Assembly (NCBI RefSeq): GCF_000090795.2
Contig: NW_003546661.1
Coordinates: 21,778 to 85,777, forward strand
Reading direction: 5' to 3'
DNA length: 64,000 nt
Origin: Amphimedon queenslandica
Lineage: Eukaryota; Porifera; Demospongiae; Haplosclerida; Niphatidae
Both the position numbers and the translations under genes were made by a program. This document shows positions 1 to 11,230 of the stretch, piece by piece; the stretch's first letter is position 1; each line of letters starts with the position of its first letter. A model generated the notes under the pieces. That model was not told the origin of the DNA. It was given only the letters and a program-made list of their open reading frames with translations, and did not search any database.

Positions 1-2940
1 CATGTACCTGACAAAAAGGACCTTTGTCTTGAAAAGATAATTATTGTCTCTAGTTATAGCTTTAGCTAGTTATTTGAATAATGCAGTACACTTTCCATAG
101 TTTGCCTCTGAATTAAAAATAGTATAGGCAATTGAAATACAATGTACACGTATGAATGTTATTGTGGTAATTTAAATTTTGCTATACCCTATATACATGT
201 AGATACAGAGCCTGAAAATAAATTTAGAAATCATGCATGTGTATAATTATACCTACATGTACTAAAGTTATATTTTAGTCAATTAGATACTGAAAGTATA
301 GAGCTTAAATAATTTTTTGGTGATACAATTAATTAAGTTAAATTCTTACCAGATAACCTTTTTTTGACATGAAAATATTTTTGTATGGCCTTAAAATGAT
401 GAAAATATTTCAATCGAAAATTTTTGAACAACCAAAATTTGTGACGTAATTCATCAAAGAAAGACTAAAGTACAGCCTGATAAGTAGGTATCACATTGCA
501 GTTCTAACCTTGCTCTATCCATTGGTGTTTGCAGTATTTCAATCTGTCGTTTCATTACTGAGTTATAAAACAAAACGGTCCACTATGTGGCAAAAGTAGC
601 AATTTAATGTTTTCATTTATTATCCGTTTATTATCCTTAAGTTGGTCATTGCTTGCATCTCCAGTACTATCCGTATGCTAGTAATGTTGGGGAACAGCCA
701 GGTCAAGAAGCTTATATCTCAGGAACTGTAAATACTACTATAGCTGCCTTGTTACCAGTAGGTAAAGGACAAGGTACATGTACATGTATATGCAAGAGAA
801 GCTAAAAAATTTTTCATATACTATGAAAAGACAAAAATATTTCGACTTGAATTTTGTTGAAATGAAAAAATTTTGTACGAAAAAAAGCAAATTATGGTAT
901 GCATGTACATGTGCATGCAAAGTCATGCACAACAGGAAGATAACATGTACTGTATTTATTATGTCAAAGGGTGCTAATGAATCATTGACTGCTTGTACTG
1001 GTGTGCATTTTTATTGCTTCTTATTGACTTTATGGTTATCATGGCTATCCTATTTCATGTTGTTCTGGGCTTTAGTACATGTACCTCTATCACTGGGCTG
1101 AGAAGAGAGTTGAATCAATGTATAATAATGTGGGTGATGGTACATTTACATGTACATTTAGCTACACGAATGGGCTCTACCTGTACACTTGAGTTCAATT
1201 TTTTATTTTGAGTACTTCATAATTACACACGTGTGCAAAAGGAATAAAAATAAGAATGAATTATTAATTTTATAATTTTGGTCTTGTGATTCTGTTGTTG
1301 GTACAATGAAGTACATGTACATGTACATGTAGGCAAGATGCTAAGCAATTAATGTGTATGTAGTTTTGCCTTCTCATGGAAGTCACTTGATTTCACTCAC
1401 CTCTGAGGGCACAGCATACATTTTTTGCAATGAAATGTGTTAATTGCAGCAGTTGGCACTTGACTTGATTTCTGTTTGAACCTTGTTATTCCAAATATTA
1501 AAGAGCTGTTTCTTTACTTTGGTTGACAGTAAACAACAAAAGCATGCACAGTCTTCCAAATATTGTACATGTACTAATATATCAGTAGCAGTTAGTACTT
1601 GTATTTTAATTTTTTGATTTGTGGCTAGTACACACACCTATACCTATTTCACCTTTAATAGTGCAGGGAAATTAAGGAAGGAATTACACACAAATGTAGT
1701 AGTTGTGCTTCCTGTATTTTGTGAAAAGGGCATTCTAATTAAATTTCTTTTAATGTCTGCACCTGCTTGCATTGACAGTTAAATCTTAATTTTCTATACT
1801 TTACTCATCAAGTTGCAATAAAATTTAGATTTCAATGAAATTAATGAAGCCATCTGCTGAAGTATAAGTAAAACTTGTCAAGTTTCTTAATTAAATTTTT
1901 TTACATTGTACATGTTCATTTTGTCCATTTACATGCATGTGTACTTCCTAGTTTACTACTTACAATGTAATTTTTTTCGCATTGTCAATGAGACTATGAC
2001 TCCAACTGCACTTTTTATTTTTATACTTCGGTATAACGTTTTGTAAGATTTGTAGTTAGAGCAATGCAGAGGTAGTTATATACACAGTGTACATGTCTGT
2101 GCCTTTGTTTTGACATTTAGTGTATAGTTTTAAACTTAATTTTGTTGTACAGTATGTTTAATTATCACAGCTTCTACCATGATTTTAGTAATCCAATTCA
2201 CCTTTACATAAAATTTTTAACTTACCCATTCATATACTGTACATAATACATGCATGTAGAAGTCATGCACAATATATTCTGTATAGTATCCTCTCCTATT
2301 GGACTATGTCCTACTGGATCATAGTCCCTAGCCATGGAAGGTAAGGGCTCTGCATTTCTTAATGCATGTTTGTCAGAACTCTGCTTATTTAAATGGGTTT
2401 TTGACTGAGCAATACGTACATGTACATATACATACATTTGAGGGAAGATATTACGTAGCTAGCAGTTATGTAGCAATGATTTGAAACTTTGAAGGGGCTG
2501 AAGGGCAACATAAAAGACATGTGGATATGTACTGTCATACGTGCTCTTGACAGGTGTTACATGCCTAATTCCTGTCATATTTTATTGCTACATGTATATT
2601 AAGTCACACTATGCTATTTCAAATACATGTACATGTACATGAAGTTTCAGGCTACTAATAACCTGTAAATGAAAGACAGACAGACCGAGTAGCTAGTCTT
2701 CACCTACATGTATGCAAAGCTGGATGAGGCCAATAACTTATAGTTAATCCATGTAATGGTATTTCTTATTGTCTATCTACCGAAAGTTGTGGGTCTAAAC
2801 CTTTCTGCTAAAATGTTAGGGGGGGGGCTCTAGCCCTCCTTACCCCCTTTTCTACACCTACATGTACATGTATTTGTGTACATTTATACTGTAATACTAA
2901 AGTGCTACATTTACATGTACATTGTATATTTTGTATTCAC
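1..2940. other. No recognised gene; AT-rich spacer with TACATG repeats
   Basis: No long open frame and no protein motif that I recognise on either strand. The stretch holds many copies of the self-complementary word TACATG/CATGTA, for example three to four units in a row near 1310-1332 and 2623-2641, and homopolymer-rich AT sequence. I looked here for a P-loop exon that could belong to the + strand GTPase exons at 3281 and 3915 and found none. Confidence 0.6.
665..757 (+). CDS. Possible isolated exon (31 codons), unidentified
   Basis: Preceded by a CTCCAG acceptor and followed by GTAGGTAAAG, a good donor, with an open frame of 31 codons that starts YYPYASNVGEQPGQ. Base composition is less AT-rich than the surroundings. 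It ends in phase 0, so it cannot splice in frame to the GTPase exons at 3281 or 3915, which need phase 1. No partner exons were found, so this may be a chance open frame or the tail of a gene lying left of the window. Confidence 0.22.
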
Positions 2941-3143
2941 TACCCTATAAGTGGTATTTTTCGAGGGGATAAATTTCTGTAGATTTTGCGAAACGAGGGG
3001 TCATTTGCGAAATTAAAACATGCAAAAATATTTTAACTCTCAAAATTATTACAAAATGGTGGTACTTCAAAACAATTAATGAAATCCTGCAAATTCATCA
3101 TTTGCAAAAATTTATCCCCTCAAAAATTTCCATGTATAGGGTA
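2941..3143. mobile_element. MITE, TACCSTATAG family (copy 1, diverged)
   Basis: Inverted ends TACCCTATA...TATAGGGTA about 203 bp apart, with a second inverted pair inside (GAGGGGATAAATTT against AAATTTATCCCCTC). Length and layout match three other copies in this window at 8342, 21025 and 28332. Confidence 0.7.
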
Positions 3144-3280
3144 TTTTTGTCACATTGTATACATTATGTCAGTTTCAATTTTGTTTTTTTTGATCTACAA
3201 ATGTTTAATCTAATGTGTGATGGTGTGTGCACAAAACATTGGTGTCTCAGCCCATTGACTCCTGCAATTGTTTATACTAG

Positions 3281-3732
3281 GTCAGGACAGATACCGTACA
3301 CTAACACGTCGCTACTATGAAAATACTGATGCTGTAATGGTAGTGTATAGTTCTGTTGAGGAAGAAAGCTTTCGAGAAATTCAGGACTACTGGTTTCAAG
3401 AGCTGCAACATTACTTAAAATATGACGATGAGTCTGTTCCGATTTTATTAGTGGCTAATAAATCGGATTTAATATCTCCTGATGTTGATACCGTTCATTT
3501 TGGCACTGCCAAAGAGTTAGCTTTGCAGAAAGGGTTACTGCACCCTATTGAATGCAGTGCTAAAACTGGACACAATGTTAAACAAGCATTTCATGTAATA
3601 GCAACTGCATTATTTAAGAAGAGTCAACCATCAAGGAAACCTAATGTGTCAAGCGTGACAAGACGTCAATGCTCTTGCATGAACAGAAGTAGTGACCAGA
3701 AATCTGAGAGATTACATGTTGACAATAACTAG
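3281..3732 (+). CDS. Orphan 3' exon of a Rab/Ras-like small GTPase (copy 1)
   Basis: The exon follows an ATACTAG acceptor and opens in phase 1 with GQDRYRTL, the switch II segment of a small GTPase, then gives the G4 motif NKSD and the G5 motif ECSAKTG and ends after about 150 residues. The tail (…SERLHVDNN) has no C-terminal cysteine for prenylation. The first half of the fold (P-loop, switch I, DTA) must come from an upstream exon, because the two complete paralogues on the - strand are split at exactly this codon, yet no P-loop exon is present upstream in the window. It is therefore either one of two alternative terminal exons of a gene starting left of the window, or a duplicated exon without function. 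The G4 and G5 motifs are intact, which argues against long neutral decay. Confidence 0.7.
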
Positions 3733-3914
3733 ACTCACTAGTTTGTGTGTGTTTGTTATGATGTTTTGCCTTATAAATTAAATGCTTATGAGTCTTGAAT
3801 TGGTTTATTATTCTAATTAAACACACACTATTGTTATTACTGAAATAGTTACGGTTATTGTTCTTTCTTGTAAATTTGATTTCAACGTTATTTAAATTCA
3901 GTTTTATTTTATAG

Positions 3915-4327
3915 GTCTTGAAAGGTATCAATCCATAACTCAGCGATTTTATAGTGACGCCAGTGCTATCATGATTGTGTATGATATAACTGATGCAGAA
4001 TCATACAATGAAGCTACAAAGAACTGGTTTATGGAAGCTACCACTTATTCGAATCCCAACATTGATGTCCCTATTATGTTAGTCGGTAATAAAATAGATT
4101 TGGATGAAGATCGGGTTATACCACTTAGAAATGCTAAAGATTTCTGTAATAAGCATAATTTACTGACCCCGATAGAATGCAGCGCAAAAGTTGATAGAGG
4201 AAAAGTTGTCAGTAAAGCATTCGAAGAGCTAGGCAGACAAATATTAATTAGAAATCTCAAGCCCAAAGGCCACGCAGTTCATGTCACTCGCACTACAAGT
4301 AGTTGTGGCAATTGCCAACTTCTTTAA
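3915..4327 (+). CDS. Orphan 3' exon of a Rab/Ras-like small GTPase (copy 2)
   Basis: Starts after a TTTATAG acceptor, again in phase 1, with GLERYQSITQRFY, so the catalytic switch II glutamine (Ras Gln61) is leucine. G4 is NKID, G5 is ECSAKVD. The protein ends in CQLL, a CAAX box of the geranylgeranyl type. Only 182 bp separate it from copy 1, and there is no P-loop exon between them, so copies 1 and 2 look like mutually alternative last exons that would share one 5' exon. An AATAAA lies about 25 bp after the stop. Without transcript data I cannot say whether it is expressed. Confidence 0.7.
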
Positions 4328-4405
4328 ATTAATAATAATTCTTTGAACTGTAATAAACACATTCATATCTTACTTTTATTGTTTTTGATATTAATTCAAT
4401 TTTAC

Positions 4406-5117
4406 TCATTGGCATATTTTACAGTTTGATGGTACATAAGTGTCATAATGGTTTGATATTCCTAAGGTGTTTCTGCTGACCAATTCCTCGGCTATTCGAT
4501 TGAATGCCTTGTCAACATTTTTGCCTGACACAGCACTGCATTCATAGGGCCCTAGCATTCTGTCATATTCTTTTTTAAGATCAAGTACATCTTGCTTCTT
4601 AACTAACTTTTGTTCGTCGTCACCTATAGATTTGGCTAGGTCAGCCTTTGTTCCGATTAGCATGATAGGCAGATGATGATCAGCGTCATCACCAAATTGT
4701 ACTGCTATTTCTTTTATCCAATACTGCTTTATTTCAACAAATGATTTGCGGTCAGTCATGTCATACACTATAATAATAGCATGTGCTCCAGCATAATATG
4801 ACGGAGAAATGGTTCGAAAGCGTTCCTGCCCTATAGTAGTTTTATTAAATAATGGGTTAATAATATAAACTTTATGATTATAGATTTTGAATTTTACCTG
4901 CTGTATCCCAAATTTCTAGTTCAATGTCATTTTCTTTTACTGTAATCCTTTTTTGCACCACATCTATAATACCACTTCCAAAGTCTTTATGTAGGAAACG
5001 CCACAGTAAGGCTGTTTTTCCTGCTCCAAAATTACCTACTATAACCACTTTGTAGGTCTCTGGAAAGAAATGTTTTGGTGGCACCTGGAAACTATACCGA
5101 TCAACGCTGAGTTGCAT
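4406..5117 (-). CDS. Rab/Ras-like small GTPase, two exons (copy 3)
   Basis: Exons 5117-4898 and 4830-4406 join in phase 1 (GCA G / GG CAG) to give a 214-residue GTPase. The P-loop is GNFGAGKT, switch II is DTAGQERFRTISPSYY, G4 is TKAD (Asn replaced by Thr, as in Rho proteins) and G5 is ECSAVSG. Switch I (around IIDVVQKRITV) does not show the usual TIG context, so effector binding may differ from Rab proteins. The C-terminus NCKICQ has two cysteines but is not a standard CAAX or CXC end. It lies tail-to-tail with copy 2 and head-behind copy 4, 320 bp away. Family membership is clear, the subfamily is not. Confidence 0.88.
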
Positions 5118-5437
5118 GATGAGGAGAGTAGTTGATACGAATGATTTTTACTCAAGCCTTTTATAGGACCAGTCTTATCAAACAGAATGACTCAGCTATA
5201 GCGATAAAAATGATACCCATACCACTTTCCCTTACAACAAGTACAGACCCATAGTTTTCACTTTCATGTTTACTGTGCATTTGCATCTGTGTATATGATT
5301 GGACCACTTGTTGTTGACAATAGATAAAATGATAAACTGAAGTGTAATAATACCAACACAGCTTAAGCTTTGGGTAATGATAACACCAAAAATAAAAAAA
5401 TAATGTTTATTGAGTTAAAGTTTAAGTTAAAAGTTGC

Positions 5438-6156
5438 TTAACACTTGCAGTCATAATTTTGAGTGCTATTGACATGAGTTTTTGATAAATGTTTATTTCT
5501 AACTGCTGGTTCCAAATCTCGACGTACTATCTCCTCTCCAAGGACTTGAAACAATTTTTCAACATTCTTACCAGTTTTAGAGCTGCATTCTATTGGCCCA
5601 AGAATATGCGAATGACGTTGCTTCATATCTTCAATGACATCTTTTCGCCTGACACGAATTTGTAGTTCATCATACTTGTCAATGAGGTCACTTTTACTTC
5701 CAACCAGTAATATTGGAATACGCTGGTCTGCATCCTCACCAAACTGAGCACACACCATTCCAATCCATGATTCTTTTACTTCTATGTACGTAGCAGGATC
5801 TGTTATATCATATAGGATAATAACTGCATTGGCGTCTCTCAAGTATTGTGGGGATAAAGTGCAATATGTTTCTAGTCCTATAAGAGATTTATGTAAAAAA
5901 AACAAATATTAGTGAATTTTTATTTACTGGCTGTATCCCATAGCTCCAATTCCAAATCCTTCCCATTGACATTGACTTTCTTTGTTTCCTTGTCAATAAT
6001 TGTTCCCCTGAGGTCTTCCTTAAACTCATTGTAAAGATAGCGCCATAGCAAGCTTGTTTTTCCAACACCACAGCGACCAATGATCATGATTTTGTACATA
6101 TGTGGAAATATGGACAGAGGAGCGTCACTTACTCCAATCACATTCATGCCAGACAT
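5438..6156 (-). CDS. Rab/Ras-like small GTPase with DTARLE switch II (copy 4)
   Basis: Exons 6156-5928 and 5877-5438 join in phase 1 to encode 222 residues. P-loop GRCGVGKT, a switch I threonine in GTIID, G4 SKSD (Asn to Ser) and G5 ECSSKTG. The join produces DTARLE in place of the canonical DTAGQE: the glycine becomes arginine and the catalytic glutamine becomes leucine, so slow or absent intrinsic GTP hydrolysis is predicted. The tail ends CKC, a Rab-type CXC double-geranylgeranylation signal, implying a membrane-bound protein. It shares exon structure and sequence with copy 3, showing tandem duplication. Confidence 0.87.
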
Positions 6157-6606
6157 GTAGCCTCTCAGCTTCCTAACAGTCCGTTGCCTTTTGCTTTGAC
6201 TTGTGTCTCTTTCGTCAAACGATCGAAACTGAAAGCTCTTCCGCCGAGATAAACAAAGAAATCCCAGTGAGCCCAGCCCTCTTGTGGTATAGATCGATAA
6301 AAAAAACAGGACAAATAGCTAAAGTGCATTCAAGCATTCCAAGGCTCCCATAGTAGATCTAGATTATTAGAATGGACTGCACCAAACCATAGTGTCTTTC
6401 ATGGGAAAAGTGGACTCGTAATGACTGGAAGATCTGCAGCCAGACACAAAGCAACATTATTGACAAAGACAACTTTAGAATTGAACATGATGAAATCTTG
6501 CAGTAGACTACTCAAACCCTAATATTAGCTGTGGCCTGCAGCCATTATAGCTGCAATTCCAGCCCCACCCAAAATTCATATTCTGACACGCCTACTTGTT
6601 GCTATC
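6157..6606. promoter_or_regulatory. Intergenic space between GTPase copy 4 and AARSD1 (head-to-head)
   Basis: The two genes point away from each other with 450 bp between start codons. No open frame or repeat was recognised inside. It must contain the promoters of both genes. Confidence 0.4.
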
Positions 6607-9600
6607 ATGTCTCTACAATGTCAGAAGTGCTCTTACCTTCGTGAGTTTGAAGCAATTGTGTTATCCTGTAAACCAACCGTACTGAACCAATTGAATTGTT
6701 ATGAAGTTTTACTGAACGATACTATACTGTTTCCAGCTGGAGGAGGACAGGTTTGTAGTATATTAGATGTACATATATTGTTAATGCCATTTTAAACTTG
6801 TAGCCTAGTGATCATGGACAGGTTTGATGTAGTCTACATACTACTGTGAGTAATGTTGTTGTATAGATAGCTGGATTTGATGTGATAAATGTTGAAAGAA
6901 GAGGAGATTGTTCTGCCGTACATTATATTATGGAGCCTGTAATGGCTGGACAACATGTTACCCTTTGTGTTGATTGGGCTAGAAGATTTGATCACATGCA
7001 ACAGCACTCTGGTAAATAATCTTTTTCCTCACTATTGTATGGTGAATGAATTAGAGGGTGATATAGTACATGTTGAGGGTTTACGTTTATTTAGTCTTGC
7101 ATGGTCAGACTCCTCCCTTTTTGATGAATGAACATTTGTTAAAAGGGAGAATGCTTGGTCTTGCCATACAAGACTGCATAAAAGTAAGACAAATACCTGC
7201 AAAGCCAATTTTTGTCTCAGGATTTTGTTTTAAAAAATGTTATTCGGGTTAATTTGATTAAATTTATGCACAATGTCCACAAAAGTTGAATAAACCTTCT
7301 AATTTATACAAGATTATGTGTAGCTTTATTTTTGCATTTTACAATCTTTCTTTTTGACAAATTCATGTACATAACATGCTATGTAAATACAGAACATGAA
7401 AGCAGAGAGGTATATAGTACATACATCTGTACATATATGTAGGAAACATACAGTAGATAAACATTAATTTTGGTACATGATGCAATGTTGACTTTTAATC
7501 CATGTCTTTTTGTCTGCAAATAAATCATTTCTTTTATATTATTTTTTCTGCTTTTTTTGATTACTTGTAGGTCAGCACCTTATTACAGCCATTGCTGATC
7601 AAATGTATCACTATAAAACAACGTCTTGGTAAATTTAATGGTTGATTTCACTTTTACTGTACAATTGAATAACAGGAATTTAGCAACTGGCATTGACGGG
7701 AAGTGTTTTATTGAATTATCAAGCCCCAGCATTACTGATGAAGAATTACAGTCAATTGAAGACAAGTGTAATGAATGCATACGGAACAGAATAGCAATGA
7801 GAGCAAGATGGCTGGACCCTGACTCTGATGAACTGAAAACTGTAAGGTTTTATTTTGAATTATAATTTGATTATATTCATTGTTTAGATCAGAACAAGAG
7901 GATTACCTGATGATGTTGCTGGTCCAGTACGGGTTATTGATATTGAAGGTACTTATTATAAGGCTTTTCTAAGTATATTTTTTTGTTTTACGTATGCTGT
8001 AGTAAAATTAGTCATAAATCATAATTAGAAATATGTTGTTTATACAGTCCCTTCCTTACCTACATGTATAATGACAAATACGTAATGATTAATTTTAATG
8101 GTTAGACTGCTGCAGATGGATGATTTGCCCATTGTCAATATTTTTAATCAAAATGACCCTTAATTATACTACGTGGAATTATGAGCTTCATGGGTAGAGA
8201 CAAAGTCAAATTTTTAATATTTGATTCAGTATGTTTTTGTGATACATTTACACACAGGTACATGTACATGTACATGTACATAAGAAAAGCTATAATTCAT
8301 AATTCTAGTTAAATGACATGCAAAAGAAAAAATTCTTTTACTACCGTATAGTGTTTTTTCCAAAAATAATAATTTTCGCGAATGACCCGTATCTAGAAGT
8401 TTGTGGAATTAATTTTTGCAAATTTACATATCCTGCCATCTTGTACCATATTAAATTGGTTTTCATGGAATTTAATTTCACGAATGTTGAAAAATTTGCC
8501 AAATTCGTTAAATTTGTTATCCTCGAAAGACACCGCTATACGGTATGAGGTACATGCACATGTACTTTTGAATATTTTTTAGATATTGCCTTTTAATAAT
8601 TTTTGTCAGACGTGCTTCTGTGAAATATAACATTTTTGTTATTATTACAAATTCATGATTTTAGGTATTGATTCCAATATGTGTTGTGGTACCCATGTCA
8701 ATAATTTAAGTGATATACAAGCAATTAAATTATTGTATGCTGAACAAAAGAAGGGGAATACTATAGTGTATTATATTGCTGGTAACAGAGTATTTCATTA
8801 TCTTGGGAAAACTGTTCTACATGAAAAGAAATTGACCAAGTTGTTGTGGTATGTACATGTACATGTGCATGCATGATTTCTGGTACTTTATTGTTACTTA
8901 ATACTTATGCACTGTAGTACTGGAACAACTGAACATTGTGATTCTGTTGAAAGGATATTGAAGATACAAAAACAACAAAATAAAGTTTGTTTCTCTATTA
9001 TCATTTGTCATTATTGGCTTATTGATCACTAGATAATACGAACACAATTAAGGGAATTGGCTAAACTGTTGTCTTTTCAGCATTTACACAATGAGCCAGT
9101 TGATCCATTAGCTATCATACATAGAGATGATGGTGATAATGAATTTATGAATATAATTGCTTCTGAATTGACGAAAAAAGTATTATTATTATTAATTTAA
9201 TGTTATTAGGTATTATTTTAGGATATACTAGTGTTTGTTACTGTGGGTGACAATAAAACTAATGGACAGTTCTTATTAGCCAGTAATAATGAGACACTGA
9301 TTAATGACTTAGGACCAAAGTAATGTATTGTTTATAGAGTTACAGTCAAACCTCTCTAAAACGAACCCCCAATTAGTGGACACCTCTCTATAACATACAG
9401 TTGCTCTTGTCCCGGCCATAAGGCCATTGGGTAGTGTATAAAAGAACCTCTGTATAGCGGAACCTCTCTATTCTGTATAACAGACGAGATTTACTGTCCC
9501 TACACATCTACACATGTACAAATTAACCTCCAATGGACAGACATGGCCCACACAACAGACTTTCTAATTAATACGCATCAAAAAATGGCGGATTTTCTGG

Positions 9601-11229
9601 TCTGATTAGCATGGAATAACCTCCGATTTAAGGACAACTCCGTATAAAGGACAGTGATGGCTGGGCCATATGTGTCCGTCTTAGAGAGGTTTGACTGTAT
9701 ATTTTAATTATTGTAACGATAACTCTACAAAAGTTTAAATGCATGAAAGTCCTAAAGTTTATTCACTTTCACCTGACCCCTGGCTTTTTTCAATTAATAA
9801 ATAACTATGTCACATTCGCATTCTTTACGTATTTATGGTTTTGGAATTGTTTTGTTGCTGGGAGGCCATGGCAGATCAGTAGCAGCTGAATTTATTCTGG
9901 CTGTTGTAGCTGCAAATTGTGGTCAAAGGTAATGTCATTGAGTTTATACAGGGACATCCAAAGAAAGGCTAAGGCCTTATCATTTTGACCTGATCTTTTT
10001 TCTAAAGGATGGGAAGGACCTAACGATTCTAATGGTGCAAAAAAATCTAAATTCCATGTTTATCAAAAGTTATAACAAAAATCAATAGGTCAGGTGAAAC
10101 TGAACAGACTTAGTTCCATCCACAAAAATTTCAGCTAAAATGTTATTCTTACTAATCTTCAATTTGAATGCAAATAGTGTTATATGCTATTTTCATTATT
10201 CTACATGTATATAGTGGGAAAATTTGCCAGAGCTTAAAGGATAACTGCAATGTATTTTTGGGTATTTACATGTATTTTATGGTCTTATGTGATTACCTGA
10301 CCATAATAATAATGTTTTCCAACTCCAACTGTCCTAAAAAATTATTCATTGAGATACAGTACATGTATGAGCCTTCGAAGTCATGAAAAATTTTGACATA
10401 TTGCTTCCTTTCAATTTACTTCCTGTCGGTGGGTGTGGCTAAACATGACAATAGTAGGAATGGTTGCAGAAATTTAAAGTTTGGGATCATTAGCTTTCTT
10501 ATTTTAAGTATGCAGCTGCAAGAAAAAGTCAAAATTCCACTAGTATGTAAATGTTCTTATTTCTCATTCTGTATCATTTTCTTGCAGTTGCATGCTTAGA
10601 ATAATGAAAACTAATGATTTTAATGTTTAAATTTGTGTTATTACATTACAAGGCATGAGAATCAAGGATCATTTCCCCGTATAAAGGAATGGAGTTATCT
10701 GCAATTATTTCTACTTCTACGTTTAATGACATCATGTTTAGCCATACCGACAGGAAGTAAATTGGAAGGAAACAAAAAAAGCAATTTTTGAAAGCTCATA
10801 ACTCAGTGAACAATTTTTTCAGGACAATGGGAGTTGGAACACATTATTATTATGGTCAGGTGATCTCATTAAGACCATAAAATAAATACCCAAAAAAATA
10901 TATTGCAGTTACCCTTTAATATTGGTGATTTTATGATTGCAATGTATTGATAAGTCACTTGTCATTGAGCATGCTGAGCCTCAGAATGAAGCAGAATGTT
11001 GGATTTTATTTTTGTCATTTAATCTCCCTGTCACCAATAAAAAACTTGGCCAATTTTTTCTGCTATAATTTGTTATTATTTATTTTTATTTTTATTGCAC
11101 AACAGAGTAACAGACCTGCTTGATGGTAAAGGAGGAGGAAGGAAGGGAAGATATCAAGGTAAAGTAAACAACATGTCTAGACGATCTGATGTAGCAACCT
11201 TATTAAGGGAGGCAATACAACAAAAATAA
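6607..11229 (+). CDS. AARSD1: Alanyl-tRNA editing protein AARSD1 (AlaX-type)
   Basis: Hydrolyses Ser (or Gly) wrongly attached to tRNA-Ala in trans. Eleven exons fit in phase: 6607-6750, 6804-6821, 6867-7011, 7571-7628, 7676-7841, 7888-7948, 8665-8848, 8918-8984, 9033-9179, 9222-9319, 11106-11229, giving 403 residues against about 412 in human. Exon 2 is an 18-bp microexon (PSDHGQ) needed to keep the conserved GGGQ-P..G segment. The zinc/editing motif is complete: HMQQHSGQH near residue 100 and CCGTH about 110 residues later. The C-terminus (GKGGGRKGRYQG...MSRR) is the conserved tail. The stop codon overlaps an AATAAA poly(A) signal at 11225-11230. The last intron (1.8 kb) holds a TA-flanked MITE and a large foldback element. 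Identity is very secure. Confidence 0.95.
8342..8545. mobile_element. MITE, TACCSTATAG family (copy 2)
   Basis: Ends TACCGTATAG and CTATACGGTA enclose about 204 bp in intron 6 of AARSD1. The interior contains the GCGAA/AATTTTTGC words shared with the other copies. Confidence 0.75.
9343..9697. mobile_element. MITE with CAGTCAAACCTCTCTAA ends, TA target duplication
   Basis: A 17-bp terminal inverted repeat, CAGTCAAACCTCTCTAA, at both ends of a 355-bp element, flanked on each side by TA (9341-9342 and 9698-9699). TA duplication and these ends point to a Tc1/mariner or pogo-type source. The inside repeats the ACCTCTCTAT word and has no coding capacity. It sits in the last AARSD1 intron. Confidence 0.85.
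10234..10919. mobile_element. Large foldback (inverted-repeat) element
   Basis: The two halves are diverged reverse complements over roughly 300 bp each. Examples: TTACTTCCTGTCGG near 10420 against CCGACAGGAAGTAA near 10750, and the outer TTAAAGG/CCTTTAA ends. The innermost arms meet around 10500-10610, leaving a loop of only a few tens of bases. No open frame inside has family similarity. As RNA it would fold into one long hairpin within the AARSD1 pre-mRNA. Confidence 0.8.
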
Positions 11230-11230
11230 A
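11225..11230 (+). terminator. Poly(A) signal overlapping the AARSD1 stop codon
   Basis: AATAAA is formed by the last lysine codon and the TAA stop, implying a 3' UTR of only a few tens of bases. Confidence 0.5.
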
